Shown in pieces: positions 22,740 through 36,345 of a stretch of DNA of 64,000 nucleotides (the first letter of the stretch is position 1; each line of letters starts with the position of its first letter). The translations under genes and the position numbers were made by a program. Origin of the DNA: Cyprinodon diabolis (Eukaryota > Chordata > Actinopteri > Cyprinodontiformes > Cyprinodontidae); contig CM060068.1 in the NCBI GenBank assembly GCA_030533445.1, positions 16,149,479 to 16,213,478 of the forward strand, given 5' to 3'. The notes under the pieces are model-generated. The model was not told where the DNA came from. It made no database searches and saw only the letters and a list, made by a program, of their open reading frames with translations.

Positions 22740-25700
22740 AATGCAGCAGCTTTGTAGGTCTGCAGCCTGATCATTAACATGCTGAGGAAAGAGGCTGGAT
22801 TGCATCTGGAGACTCACAGGAATGACTCAGGGACACAGGAGAATGAAGCATAAACACACTGAGGAGATCAGGCAGCTAAACTGATGCATCTGGTATATAA
22901 TCCATCCACCACTTAACAGAGAGCCAGATACATCGATCAGAGTCTTCCATGAACTGAAACTGAAGATATAATTTAAACTTTAAATCTCATTTAAATGTAC
23001 AGATAATTCAGAAGCAAGCTGCATACATATTGTGCATCCTAAACACAGGACAGTAGGTCTCTTTCTCACAGGTTCCTAGGATTCTTTATCAGCTCGCCTT
23101 TAGTCAGATGCATCCATGCATTGTCCCTGTTTCTCCTTTATGTAGTCGGATTGTAGAAGTTACAGCTGCAGGAGGAAAATCCTCTTCAGGTGAGGCTCCT
23201 GCTCTACTATCGCTCTGTGGAATCATGTCGATGTGTGGCCCTTGGGCTCTACCGTCTCCTCCAGGTCAACATTAGCTCAATAATTATCCTCTGCTGACAG
23301 AACAAATTACCATCCAGCTGTTGTTTCCTGAGCCGACCTCGACGGAGCAGCAGGTTCTGGATCAGAGCCAGAAACAGAGGAATTCTGACGGGGTTTTTGT
23401 TGGTTCTAGTGGATCAATGCCAGAGGTGAAATCTGTAATCCAATTAGCACTCAGAGACCCCTCAGTCCTCTATGGGACCTACAGGCTCAGACTAAAGTTG
23501 CACCGTTCAGATGGTGTAAATGAAGTAAAAGGTGAAGTTGTAGCCTAATGGGACCAGGTTGATTAGAACCACAAAAAATGTCTGGTTTCTTCTCTATCCT
23601 TACATATTTGTGCTTTAAAAAGCAAAACAAATCAAAACAAATCTCCATGATGTACAATTTAAAGATTAGAGGAGCCCCTGCAGAGTGCTGAGCTGTAAAC
23701 TATAAATGGTTGGCTGCAGCTGCAGGTTTACAGAGGTGCTGTCCTAAATGTGATAACAAATAATAACAGATGGGTCATGAGGGTCAATACTGCTTACAGC
23801 CCTGCAGGTGATCATATCCACTTCATCTAATCACTTAAGATAATTAGTAAGTTGATAATTTGAAAGGCAGGCAAAGTTGGAGGAGAGCTTTTTTCTCCTG
23901 TGGGAGGTTAATGGTGCTCCAATAAAACCTGGAAGATGAAGCATCTCTCAGGTTCTCTTTAGTCTGCAGAAATGTGTCTAATTTTGAAAGATATGACTTA
24001 GGATATGTCTCTCTGGCCTCCAGTTTTATCATATAAGCAGAAGAAAACAATTGGGTTTCAGTATGCAGTTGGACTACATGCTGGACATTTGCTGGTGTCA
24101 GCTGTGTTTTCAGAGCAGGAGGATCTGTGCTCCGAACATGCTTGCATATATTATTCAAGTGTGGTCAGTTACAGAGGGAGTATCTGCTCTCTGTCTCTCA
24201 GACTAATCTCTGTGGTCAGAACCTCCTGGACTCCCTCTGAGATGTTTACAGCGGCACAGCTCTTCCTGTAAGGTCAATTTGGGTTTTTAGAAATAAAGCA
24301 TATTAAAAAGGCAGGTTGTAGACTTTGCCATTTGTTCTGTTTGCCTACTATCGAAGATTTCTGATACCTCAATGAACAAGCTTTATCTAAAGTGATACTC
24401 TTAACTCTACTTAGTTAACCAGCTGGTTTGCAGCTGACTGCACAGCAACAGATCCAGCCCATTGATGCTTCTCTAGGGATATTCACCATATCACTCAATA
24501 AACTCTTTTCCATAGAAATCCCAGGATTTAAAGTACCCAGGATTTTTATTACCTGGGTAATTTTCCCCATTACCCAGAACATTCAGCATGTGAGAAACAG
24601 CACTGCATGTTGAAAATAAATCAACTTCACAGTCTATTTAAATGAATTGGTGAGTAATCTGTATGATAGTTCCCTAAATATTATTTTTATGGCTGTGAAG
24701 TTATTATTACTCATATGTCCCATTTGTTTTGTAAAAATTTGCTATTTCTCAGTGAGCCATTTGACTTCAATCGAAAAGAAAATGCTCATATTAATGAGAT
24801 CCATATCAGCAGTTGTCAAACATTTGCACCATCACACGAGACTGTGGAACATTTGACTCTTTTTTACTCAGGGAAAAAAGTTTGCATTTTACCAGACTAA
24901 AGTTACAAAGGCTGCAAGAGGTGCACATCAACCCCTTCAACCCAGCTGATTGGAATCTATCAGGAATATTCCTGGAAAACAAAAGAACTTATAAGTGGGG
25001 AATGTGAGGGCAGCTCAACGAAGTAACGTTGACAACAAATAACACAGATGTTATCTTCTGAAATCCTAACCCAATGTGAATTGTCTGTTTATATGTGTTT
25101 TTATAGTTTGATGCTAGTAATAGGATTAGATTTTTGGATTGGTAGAGTGTTCTAATGTAACTGCAATTAATTAAGCATGAAACTATAGGACAACAGATAA
25201 AAAAAATAAATTAAAAAAAACTCACTCAGAAAGGGGACAAAAACACCCGCTCCATAACAAACAGAATAATGTTATATCTGGCTGCTGGTTCTAACTGAGA
25301 CTACTGCTGGTTCCACTGGTGAATTTGGGGAGTAATTCAGTTTTTCAATTGAAACGAGGACTGAAGAAGTTTAAAGATGAAAGTTAAGGCTGCTGACTAC
25401 ATTCTGATGCTTGTTGAGTGTTAATAACAAAGGTGAAACTGTTAAATGTTTGCACAAAATATTTAAAAAAATTGAAAAACACATTGTCCACCTGACTTGT
25501 TGCCATCAGCTTGAGTTACGTCATAAAAATCCCCTTTGGCCTTATTTAGAAAGTAGTTTGTCATCAGTTTGTGCCCCTCATCATTCAAACAACCAAGCCC
25601 CTCTTTACTTCTTTGGTAATAAGAAGTGAAACCATCTTGTATGAATGAATTCTGCAGTGTGGTCACCATGTAGCTCCTTTGGTTATGGCCAAAGCAAAGT

Positions 25701-28230
25701 CTGGATTACTGACCAAAGCAAACACAAAATGCTGAACCTCTGTCTTACAGCAACATAGCTTCTGTTTATAAGGATGAAAACATTTTTAAAACTCTGCATC
25801 ATGTTAATAAATTTGTTAAACCACTGGCTGGATCATAGAAATCATAGCAAGAACGTCTGTAAATGAATTCAGACTGAAACCAGGCCTGTTCAGAGTTCTC
25901 AGGGCAAATCCGTGGTATAAATCTGTTCACAGATTAGAGCCCTCAAATGGAAACAGGAACATGTTACTGGATGTTAGTGTCTGAGCTCAGTGTGAAGTTC
26001 AGGGTGAATCAACAGTTTCCTATTTGGCCTTCTCAGTCTCTGATTGTTTCCTAGTTCTCGCCTCGTCCATCAACAACGTTGCTCTGTTTGTTTTTGTTTG
26101 TTGTGAACGCAGCTCGGTGTTCAGGGACATTTAATGGCCTGTTGTCATCACAGATCATAAATCATCACTGTCAGCAGTGGCAGGCCTAATGTTGGGTGCT
26201 CCTTGGAGGATAAGGTTCACGCTTCCTGAAACTGTCCCAGAGCTCAGCTGGTCTGAGGCTCTGATTGGTCTGTGATGATCCCAGTCTCTCTTCAGGACCA
26301 GACGTGAGGTTTTTCACAAATTTACAGAAATATGTGCAAAACCCTCAGGGAGACTTATAAACCCTCATTAATCTCACTGATCCACTGTAATTAAACTGTC
26401 AATAAGTTGACAAAGCTAGAAACTTTCTGTTGATTGAAATCAATCAGCTGAATTCATGAACTCCTCCATCTATCTAAGCCCGTAACATAAAACTTTACCA
26501 TGATTAGCCAGACATTGTGGTTGGAAGTTTATAGACATTCCATTCAGTATGGCTCAACTTTTTAATCATTTAGTTATGATGCAGCTACATCATTCGAGAA
26601 CTAAATCTCTGTTTGTTGTCTTTGTCACTTTTTCTTAACACCAATTAGATAATTTTCTCCTATGTGACCTCAATAAAAAAACTCTTGTTGGTATGGATCT
26701 TTGCTCCAGACAGGACATCTTTGGGTAAATATTTTAGTCTGGTTCAGGTATTATTGACCTGACATTGGGAACAAATGTTGCTCTTCTTTAGTTTTGTTTG
26801 AATATCATCCTAACAGATCGATCCATGCATCCTCAGTGTTAAGTGGTGTCACAATAGATTCCTTATGCATTATAGCAAAAAATGTCCCAAAGAACTATTT
26901 CTATTAACTAAAAGGTTATTGCTGTGTGGACAGGAAATGGAAATAAAAACTGTTTATGAAAGATATAAAAACAATAAAAGAAAATAGATGATACTTGATT
27001 TATTTTTTCTCTGCAGCAAAATCATCTTTGTTTGGTAGATAAACTTTAAATGGAGTCAAACCTTATTTTATGGTAACAGCTGAAGACTCTCCAGTGATGA
27101 GGCTTAAAATCCTGGTTATCCAGGCAGTGAACTGCAGATTTCCAGGTAGGATCTTTTTTTTAACAGATCTTCTCCTCTGAATTCCAAAGGAAGATTTCAC
27201 TGACTGAATGAAGTTATCACGCTCATGAGGATATATTACTGCCCCCTTGTGTTCCTTTGGCTTTACTGTATCTAAAAGTTAAAAACTGGACATCCTTCTT
27301 CCTCTTCCTGCATTTGAAGCTTCAAATGCTTCCAGTTTTGTATGTTTTTCACTTAATTTGACCTTAAGGTTTTCTATCAGAATTCTGTTCAGCTTTTCAA
27401 CTCACTCTTTCATTATTAATCATGATTCCTTCCTCTTCTTATATTAAGGTATAACATCAACTATCTATTAACAAGATTTGCCATAAATATGTTTTGATCT
27501 TAATGCAGTCATATGGAAACTCTTCCTCCTACTGTCTGTCGATAAATCTTCCACACATTACAGTAGTTGTATTAGAAGCATTTTCTCACCAACTAGCTAA
27601 ATTCTACTCATAAGGAATTTGCAAAGCAGCACTTCAGATAACTAATTGTATCAGTTGTTTGTAATACATTTAAATGAAACTTTTTTCTTTGACAGAACAG
27701 TTGTTTTGTTGTTTTTATTAAACTGTAAAGAAAAATTGGCAGTTAGCAATTAAATGTCCCACTGTTATGTTTGAAAGGCATCCAATAATATATTTAATTG
27801 GGAAAATTAATATTTTCAATCTGTCAATAAAAAAATAACAACTAATTTTTCAATTCTCAACAGATTTTTTTTCTTTTTTTATAGCTTTTTTTTTCTCTGT
27901 CTCTCTTTTTGTGTTTAATATTTTTTCGTAAGTTCTGGGAGCAGGATGTTTTTTGTTCTTACTGTGCAGATGGAAATTGTTCAGTTTTATCTTCCACTCA
28001 GATCTCAGTGCTCCCTGAATCATTCCAGGCTATTTTCTGCGAGTAACAGAGTCCTGACCATCTGTATGCTGCTGAAGGGGCTAAGTGCAGCTATAATATG
28101 GTCAAATAGGGCACTATATAGTGGTTACACCATTTTAAATGTATAAAATAAAATAAAAAAAAGTAGTGGCTCAAAATTTCCCACAATGCACTTTGAAAAG
28201 TAATGATCACTAGACTAGCAGAGCTGAGTT
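22740..28230. other. gene-free stretch
   Basis: About 5.5 kb without a supportable gene or intact mobile element. Many short ORFs occur on both strands with no common frame or splice context. A GC-richer unique block at about 26010-26280 could be a further non-coding conserved element. Confidence 0.35.
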
Positions 28231-28259
28231 CACCATAACATAGTCCCAGCTCTATATAG

Positions 28260-28560
28260 TGACTGAGTGATTCAGAGGCTACAAAGCCAATGACTGGAGT
28301 AATCAGCTAATTGGGAGCAGGTGTGGACACAAGCAGCTAGAGGGAAGCAAAGGGGAAAGGAGAGGGGCACTAGGGGGCAACAAAGAATAACCAGGGCAAT
28401 ACAATAGGACTGGGAAGAACTTATATGACACAAAAGGAATACGAAACTAAACACAAAATTACCAAAAAAGGGAAAACAAGAGGATGGGATAGGGACTGGA
28501 TAAATTTAGATAAAATAATCTGCAAAGGGAAAACATAATCTGAAGAAAACATAAAACTAT
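28260..28560 (-). mobile_element. truncated LTR fragment, same family as 41396-41835
   Basis: Read on the minus strand it carries the family segment 'GCCCCCTAGTGCC...CTCCTTTCCCC' and 'CCACACCTGCTCC', also seen in the solo LTRs at 41396-41835 and 52971-53427. Neither terminal TG..CA end nor target duplication was found, so the ends are approximate and the copy is truncated. Confidence 0.5.
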
Positions 28561-29108
28561 CAATATAAGGAACTATAGCAAAGGTTAAATAAATCTCAGC
28601 AATGCTGAGAAGAGATGAGCCCTCTGTTGACAGAGAGAGATGGGGTAATGTGTATCTCTAAAGGGTTTTGGTAATCAGACACTACCTTTTGGTTCACCAA
28701 TCAATTAGTGAGAAAAATGCTTTGAATTCAGCCAGTGTCAGTAACTTCCAGAGAAATTATGATTTAAATGTTCCTGTTGAATGGGACTACAACAAGGAAA
28801 CAGAGATGTCTTGAAGAAAGTTGGTAACTTGTGGTCACGTAAATGAGGAAGATATAGAGAAACCTGAGACGAAACCAAGACTTCCTGTGAAAACCTTTTT
28901 AAAAGTATAAAACAAGAAGTAAAACCTGCTGAAACTGGAAATTTCTCTGCACGCTAACTGGAAACATCCTTTAAATAAAAGGACTTAAACAGTAACGGCT
29001 GACAGAAATAAACTCACGAACAGCAGTTATTAAAAATTCATTAGGTCTTCACTGATGGCCAGAAACATTTCCAGCTTTGGTACTGATTAAAATGAATTTC
29101 CTTCAACT

Positions 29109-29821
29109 TGTTGGGATCTGGAGAAGTTCCACCTTTCTCCAGCAGAGTGCGCCGTGGGTCCTCTGGGCTGGAGCCCTCCAGCACACCTGGAGCTCGTCAG
29201 CCCATTAGAGGACCTCCAATACTTAAGCAGCTGCCAGACCTTCCTTCGACGCCGCAGTGTTAGCTAAGTTTGGTTAGCAAACCTGATTCTCTAAGATCTT
29301 GAACTTTGTCTCCGAGTTAAACCTAACTCTAACCAGCCTTGTCTTCTCGCTCCTAGGAAAACCTGTCTCTCGTGTGAAGCTCTGGGAGAGCTTAACCTGA
29401 ACCAGCCTGCCTGCCCTAGAGAGCCAAACCTGAAGATCTCACTTTGGCATCCACCTGCTGCTCTCTGGATGAGAGCTAATCACTCAAGCCAAGGTCAGAC
29501 AAACAGTCAGAAGTTAGACGCTGCAGCAGCTGAGCACTCTGCTAAACCAACAGTCTCTGGACCCAACCGGTTCCCTCCCTCAGAGAAGAAAGCCAGAACC
29601 AAACCAAGGTATTTTCTGAGTAAATCTGAAATCTCAACAACTTCTCAAATCCACCTGGTTAACCGAACTGTCATCTCTGCAGACGCCTGAGTATCCAGCC
29701 CGGACCTGTTTCCTGAACGTTATCTAGTTTTGTACCAACCTCAAATAAACTCTATTAAAGTTTTCATCAGTCTCCTTTGTAGTGTTCTGCATGTGGGTTT
29801 AATTCTGAACCGATCATGACA
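29109..29821 (+). mobile_element. solo LTR (family A)
   Basis: Begins TGTTGGGATCTGGAG and ends GATCATGACA, with an internal AATAAA (near 29745) followed by 'GTGTTCTGCATGTGGGTT'. The same start, polyadenylation region and end occur at 47240-48015. Flanks CAACT (29104-29108) and GAACT (29822-29826) are an imperfect 5-bp target duplication. The 73-codon frame inside is not a gene. LTR structure suggests a Ty3/gypsy-type parent. Confidence 0.75.
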
Positions 29822-30339
29822 GAACTCTGAATCCAGTTTATCAGAGAAAAATGCCAAACTGACCTGTAAATGGATTTCCAGGGTTCAGATTTTTTTGAGC
29901 TTGCATACTCAGGAGGCCTGAAACCTGTGCATGTCATTTTCCATGCAGAGTTTATGATTTCCCAGCAAACTTGGGAACACACAGACCCTCATGGCAACTC
30001 TGACCCATGCCTACACACATGTGGACAAAGCAACCACACAGACGTTGAAGAGAAGAATTGAAACTAGATTAAGTCCTTTCAAATGTTCAATACTGCTTTG
30101 TTAAAAAAAAAAAATAAATAAAAATATATAATATATAATACAAATACCACCCCACGAGAGTTGAGAAAACAGTTTTTTTTATATATATATATATATATTC
30201 TAAAGCTCATATGTTCTAAAGCTCATGTGTAAACATATGTGCTTTAGAACCATATATGTACATGATAATAAATTAATAAATTTCTACCGCTCTGATCTTT
30301 AATTCAGGGAATATGTTCAACTCCTGTTCAATAACTCTG
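29822..30339. other. gene-free AT-rich stretch
   Basis: Contains a (TA)n run (30180-30199) and a small hairpin in which GTTCTAAAGC near 30212 pairs with GCTTTAGAAC near 30240. No gene. Confidence 0.4.
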
Positions 30340-30505
30340 TATGATAATCCTGCTATATATATACAGTACTGTATGTACCCCATGCACTTTGTCCTCCTTT
30401 TGGCACCTTCTTCTTCTTTTTGACTATTTAGCCATTGCAACGGGTACATTTCTCCACTGTGACATCAATAAAGTCAATCAATCCACCAATCAATCAATCA
30501 ATCAA
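30340..30505 (+). mobile_element. LINE 3' tail ending in (AATC)n
   Basis: The stretch 'GCACTTTGTCCTCC...CATTTCTCCACTGTGACATCAATAAAGTCAATCAATC' ends in tandem AATC units, the usual 3' end of CR1/L2/Rex-type fish LINEs. Strongly 5'-truncated. Confidence 0.6.
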
Positions 30506-31170
30506 ATGGTACCAAGGATTGATACAGACAATTTGCCAGCTGTGAGGTATTCCCACTGATAGCTTTTAACATTTCAGAACTGCTCTGAATCATCCAGTGC
30601 TGAGTATTGGATACTGCTGGAGGAACTTGAAAATAGCAGGAATTTAAGATTTCCTGACCATGATAATCACTGCTCTATTAGCAGATAAGACACTTTGAGC
30701 ATCCCTATGGGATCATTGTACTGAACTAGGTTCAGTATTGAAGATAAAACTCCCAATGAAGTCTCACTCACAGCTGTGGAAGGCACCTTGATTGAAGGTG
30801 GGGGGAAATAAAAGTGAATGGGATAGCTTCTTCCCTCCAATGGAAAAGAGGAAAAGTCATTGCTATGGCAACATAGTGATGGCCCATGTTCATGCTATGG
30901 CTCTGTGGTGCAGGACAACATAACATTAAACATTTGTCCCTTTCTTAAAACAAATGCATGTTTATGGTCAGATAAAACTAAAGAGGACCTTCCCATTTGG
31001 AAAAAAATAGATAATTTTCATATATCTAACTTGTGATTATCTGTCTCAGTGATGAAGATACAGCAAACCAGCGGAACTTACATTTGGAAGAACATGTTTC
31101 CTCCGCCATTAGGTCACAGTTACACCCACTGTCAAAGTCCAGTGAGCCTGCACTTATGCAGACTCACTGT
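30506..31170. other. gene-free stretch
   Basis: Unique sequence without gene-like signal. Confidence 0.3.
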
Positions 31171-31312
31171 TTAAGCACAGCTGATTATAATGATTGCAGT
31201 AGAGCAAAAGCCTGTTAATCAGCTTTCAATTAAAATCAGCTGTGCTGGAGAAAGGAAACCTCTAAAACCTGCAGGACAGCGGCCCTCCAGGACTGACATT
31301 GGGGATGCCTGG
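31171..31312. repeat. interspersed repeat fragment
   Basis: The segment 'AAACCTGCAGGACAGCGGCCCTCCAGGACTGACATTGGGGATGCCTGG' has the form of a very common fish repeat end. Its class and boundaries are not determined. Confidence 0.45.
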
Positions 31313-32207
31313 TTTAACGGCTGGATGGTTCACTCGCCCTACCTACTACATAGTTTAAAGGGGAACGCTGTTTTTTTTAATTGGGCCCTTGATTTTACGT
31401 TATTACATCCTGTTCTACTCACCCATATGAGTTTTGTGTCATTTGGGGCTGTTCTGAAGATAGACTGCAACCTGAGGTAATATGTGCAACCTGCTGTAGA
31501 CCATTGCCCCATAGCTGGGACCAAACTTTTATTTATTAAAATACTAATTGAATGTTTTTACCAAATGCCCAAGATGTTTAATGTATATGCTCAAATACAA
31601 ACGATATAAATTATATATGATATAAACTTTTATATGGTGATAAATAGTAATACATTGGCTGCTATGAGAACACAACTTCAAAAAAGAACTGCAAAACAGT
31701 TTAATTCAGTTTTGTCTTCTAAAATCCCACCATACTTCATCACTGTGCTGAGGATAAGGTGAAGTCTTTACAGATATGAAAACAGTCACTTTCTGGGATG
31801 CTGAGATGTGTTTAGAAAAGGTCAATTTTGTCCATCTTGTCCATTTTTGACAGTGGCATATGCAGAATTAAGTACCTATAAGAATGAAGCAGGCAGGCCA
31901 TTTTGTCCCAAACCTTTGAGATCAGTAGCCGGAGGAAGCAAACCCACTAAAACACATCTGGTAATATGTAGTTGGGGTATAACCCACACTTAAGAGTCCA
32001 TTAGGGTATGTACACTGTCTTGCAAAAGTATTCGGCCCCCTTGAACTTTTCAACTTTTTTCCGACTTTACATATAAAGATATAAAATTAAAATCCTTTGT
32101 TTATAGCCAGCAACAAGTGGGAGGCAATCATGAAGTAGAACAACATGTATTAGATGTTTTAAACAAATAAAAAAACTGAAGAGTGGAGAGTACAAAATTA
32201 ATCTGCC

Positions 32208-32893
32208 TGTGACAAAGTGGATCAGTGTGTGTTCACCACTTGTCTCTTATTCTTTTTTATGATTTGTAATGCTTAAATTTAAACATTAGTTTGCAACTTT
32301 GCTTCATTTACTATCCCAGATTTTTTTGTTTTAGCATAATGTTGCAGTTTCCATCTATTTATGTTTAGGTTAAAGCTATTACTTCTGGATTATTGGTTGA
32401 AATTGTTTATTTTGTTTCAAAGTATATTCATGGTATTTGTTTTCCTTTTTACTCACCATTATTTGTCCAAATATTTCCTGCTAAATTGGCTAGATGGCAC
32501 ATCAATTAACTTGCTGGGATCTACCATTTAGAGGGTTTCCTTTGGAGTAATGCTTTGTTTGTTTTACTTTAAAGAAATGTTTTGAGTTATCTTGTATCAT
32601 ATTGTTTATTTTGCAGACTCTTTTATTATGTAGATGAGTTTATAAATTAGATTAATACTTTTATTCTGGTTTCTCTGATTAGACTTTGTTTTTTTCTACC
32701 TGGTTAATTGGGGCTTGGTCCACTCAAGTGCAGGTTTGTTGCCAATTGGTTATATAAGCACTGAGCTTTCGGAAGCTCAGGAATGGTTATCAGAGTGAAA
32801 AGTGCGAAATAAAAGACAAAAGAGAAATCTGGAACCGGTGGCTGAAGCTTTGTTTTTGTTCACCTTTCTGATCCTCAACCAAACTACCTCACA
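32208..32893 (+). mobile_element. solo LTR nested in the Tc1
   Basis: Starts TGTGACAAAGTGG and ends ACTACCTCACA. It is flanked by an exact 5-bp target duplication CTGCC (32203-32207 and 32894-32898), and an AATAAA lies near 32811. It shares no obvious sequence with the other solo LTRs here. It was inserted after the Tc1 arrived. Confidence 0.8.
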
Positions 32894-33069
32894 CTGCCCC
32901 TTTACTTTCAGTGCATTTAACACTCTCTAGTTCAGTGAGGATTTCTGAATTATCCAATGTTGTCCTTAATGACTGATGATCATGATATATAGAATCCACC
33001 TGTGTGTAATCAACTGTCTGAATAAATGCACCTGCTCTGTGATAGTCTCAGAAGTCGTTGATTTTACCT

Positions 33070-34470
33070 TGTAGGGAAAGGAAAAAGAAGATAACCTTTT
33101 AGATCCAATTTCAGTACAAATTTATTTAGACAGTAAGTACTATGCATATGTCCAAGTTTATACAGATGCTTCAAATTCAAATAGTAATAGTTGGGTGTCA
33201 TTCATTGTTCCATAATTCAGTATTGAAAAATGTAAAAAAAAAAATATACTGATGGAGTATCAGTTTATGCAGGAGAGATGTTGGGAATCATTTTGGATTG
33301 AGGAAGTTTGTCCTGTAGGTACAAAATGTTCTGATTAAAGTTCATTATTATATGCAGTAAAAAAACAATCATTCTTTTAGTAGACCAGCCCTTTTATTAG
33401 AGATTCAGTTTTTAATTTGTAAAATTATGGTAATGGGATTAATAGTTACTATTACATGGATACCATCACATGTAGGGGTAAAAGGAAATGAGTTGGCAGA
33501 TAAATATGCAAAATAAGCTACAAAAAAAATAGTTATTTTGATATATTGGTATCATTCAGTAAAGAAGAAGTTAAATCTATTATTAAACAAAAGGAAATAT
33601 GGCAGAAGCAGTGGGGAGAGGATAAAACTGGGAGGTAGCTTTACAGTATTCAAAGAAAAGTTGTACAATGAGGAGAACAGGAAGAAATAAAAAAGAGGAA
33701 ACCATTATATCCAGATTACGTTTTGATCATAAAGGGTTAAATAGTACATTATTTAAAATGGGAAAACATCCAACAGGAAACTGTGATTTTTGTCTTCAAG
33801 AAGAGACAGTAAAACGTGTTTTGTTTTTCAGTTCTAAATATTCTGTTGAGAGAAGGGAATTAATTTGGAGATTACAAGAAAATAAACTGCAGTTAAATAT
33901 ACAAAATATTTTGGACAAAATTTATACTTCTAAATGTTTTTGTTATTTAATGACTTATTCATCCATCCATCCATTATCTGACACACTTTATCCCGAGGAG
34001 TGCTGTGCCTATCTCCAGCTGTCTACGGGCGAGAGGTGGGGTACACCCTGGACAGGTCCCCAGTCCATCGCAGGGCAACACAAAGACAAACAACTATTCG
34101 TGCACACACTCACACCTAAGGATAATTTAGAGAAGCCAATTAAACTAACAGTCATGTTTTTGGACTGTGGAAGGAAGCCGGGGTACCCGGAGGGAACCCA
34201 CACATGCTCAGGGAGAACATGCAAACTCCATGCAGAAAGACCACAAGCAAGGAATCAAACCTGCAACCTTCTTGCTGCAAGGCAGTGCTACCCACTTCAC
34301 CTATTTAATGAATTACCATAAGAAAATGAAATTGATGGAAAGGATATAAGATTTATTAATTTAGTTATTATTATCTTTTTTGTGTGTATGTGTGGGAGAA
34401 TTTATTTGTAGCATCCCGATCCACACTCCATTCCACTAGATGGGGGTAATGCACATCAATAAGACGGATT
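33070..34470 (+). mobile_element. LINE relic with RNase H domain (I/Nimb-type), nested in the Tc1
   Basis: The plus-strand frames carry RNase H signatures: VYTDAS (near 33160), then WIPSHVGVKGNELADKYAK (near 33455-33515, the 'GNE.AD..AK' motif), followed by the C-terminal Cys motif CDFCLQEE (near 33782). The 3' UTR piece 'CCACTAGATGGGGGTAATGCAC' (34425-34455) fits LINEs of this type. Several frameshifts and stops kill the ORF. Boundaries against the Tc1 are approximate. It is itself interrupted by the repeat at 33954-34301. Confidence 0.65.
33954..34301 (+). mobile_element. SINE-like repeat with 10-bp target duplication, nested in the LINE
   Basis: This is a very common fish repeat as remembered: 'CATCCATCCATCC...TTTATCCCGAGG...GTGCCTATCTCCAGCTGTCTACGGGCGAGAGG...GGACTGTGGAAGGAAGCCGG...'. 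It is bordered by TATTTAATGA at 33944-33953 and 34302-34311, a 10-bp duplication that implies LINE-type integration. The 217-codon frame across 33668-34321 is a chimera of LINE tail and this repeat, not a gene. Confidence 0.75.
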
Positions 34471-34991
34471 TCCATACAAAAAGATTTTCCAAGCTTTAAA
34501 ATTCTTAAGGAGCAAAGAAAAAAAAGGAGTATCGGACAACAGCAAATCTATGAAGACACGTCCATCCCTCTAAACTTTAAGCTCAATGAAGAAGAAGATC
34601 AACAAGACAATGATCTAATACCTAAATCTCTACAATGGAATGGTTAACAAATAAACATATCCAGGTGTCAGAATGGGTATGTCAAAGGCCAGAACTAAAT
34701 CTAATCGAGAATCTGTGGACAGAGCTGAAAACTGCTGTTCATCAACGATCCAACTTCATTGAAGTCGAGAAAGGGCAAAAATTGGCAAAAAATTCAGTCT
34801 CTTGATGAGTAAAACCGATAGAGACAGGCCTGAAGCAAAAGGTGGTGCTACAAAGTATTAACTCCAGGTGGTTTAATCATTTTGCACACCAATTTTTTTT
34901 GTTTTTCATTCAAAAAAAAAAACAAAAAACCCTAGAATGTGACCAAAGGTCGAAAAGCTTAGGGGGCCCAATACTTTCAAAAGGCACTGTA

Positions 34992-36345
34992 GGTTAAATC
35001 TATCCAGTTCACCATCTGTGAATCCAAGGGGTGGTTCTGGTCCAATATATAAAAAATCCATCTTTTCAAGGAGGTGAGAAATCTGAACAGTTATGAATAA
35101 ACAGTGTGACAATATTCCTTTTTGAATTCAAAGAATTGCAAAGTTACAACAAATAGTTTAAAGACCTCAACACATAGTGCTAGATCCAGGAGAATACAAG
35201 AAAAAATATGAAGAATATGGTAAAGTCAATAATCAAGAATATGTTACCAATCACAGTACAATGATGATGTTTACTGACAGTTTTCAGGAAAAATTGGCAG
35301 AATACAGCACGTCTAACTCATCTCTCTGTTATGTCACTATCAGACTCGGGGTGGTAAAGGGCTGGGGGGCAGTCTAACATGTTGGTGACCTCAGCTGAAT
35401 GTTGAGGAGAGCTGATAGACAGAAGGGTGGAGGGATTGAACAGACCTCTGAGGACAAAGTATATGCCAAACATACAGTCAGCCTACCCTGGACAGCAGAG
35501 TGGACCGGTTGTGGCACGGAGGCCACCTCCCGCTGGAACTGCAGACTGCTGATCTGAGGACAGCTCAGAGATTGAGCACCTGATCAATGTGCAAGACAGC
35601 TGACAGAAGGCCTGACTCAGGGATTACACCCCTCCCTAGGATGTTATGTTTTCTATAGACATGAAAAGTGGAAAAATGCAGGATTCAGCTGGTGCAGAGT
35701 TGTGAAGGATTGTATATAGACATCATGTGGGCCATATTAAAGAGATCAGGTGATCTGATCTGAATTCAAAATCAGCTGAATTGAACACCCAAAATTAGCT
35801 GTAATTGTTTTTATCTTTTCTTTATGAGAATTATTTACATTAGGGCTCTAAAACTGAACTGTCTCTCTGAACTTTACTGGTCCACAAGATTTCAGCGTAA
35901 TATCAAGCTGATAATTTTAATTGTTATGTTAATAAATTAATTGTTAATGTTAATTTTCTACTATTCCTATACAAACCTATGCAGCATAGCTCAAGTAAAG
36001 GCAGACTGAAGAACAATAGATTATCCCAGTCTTGTCACACAGTGGAACTTAGATGATTTCATGAACTTATGATGATTTGAAAGTAAAGTGCAAACTTCCT
36101 ACAATGAGATATATATGTAGACAATCAGAAAAAAGCAATAGTAGAATTGCATTTGAAGGGAAAATGACGATGTAGAACAGATTATTACAGCAGGTCTACA
36201 GAGAATATTTATGCAGTTAAACCAAACTGAAAAAAACACCATGACCAGTGTTGGGAGTAATGATGTTACATAATACCTCTTGTAATGAGTTATTTTTCCA
36301 ACAACAAAGCAATCAAGAAAATTATGCTTCTCATATTGATAAGAT
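34992..36345. other. gene-free stretch
   Basis: AT-rich with a GC-richer stretch at about 35440-35640. No gene or repeat boundary recognised. Confidence 0.3.

Larger units (their letters stand above)
32013..34989. mobile_element. dead Tc1/mariner element containing nested insertions
   Basis: The left end CACTGTCTTGCAAAAGTATT starts at 32013 and its degraded inverse (AATACTTTCAAAAGGCACTG) ends at 34989; both are bordered by TA (32011-32012, 34990-34991), the Tc1 target duplication. A transposase relic survives at about 34510-34830 (+), with NLIENLWTELK-like sequence near 34700, broken by frameshifts. The typical Tc1 leader 'GAATCCACCTGTGTGTAATC' is at about 32993. The element is split by a solo LTR (32208-32893) and by a LINE (about 33070-34470). 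Confidence 0.75.

Noticed and set aside
29469..29690. 73-codon frame with ordinary composition
   Set aside because: Lies inside a solo LTR; likewise frames at 47326-47909 inside the second copy.
33668..34321. 217-codon plus-strand frame
   Set aside because: Fusion of a LINE tail with an inserted SINE-like repeat; the insertion has its own target duplication.
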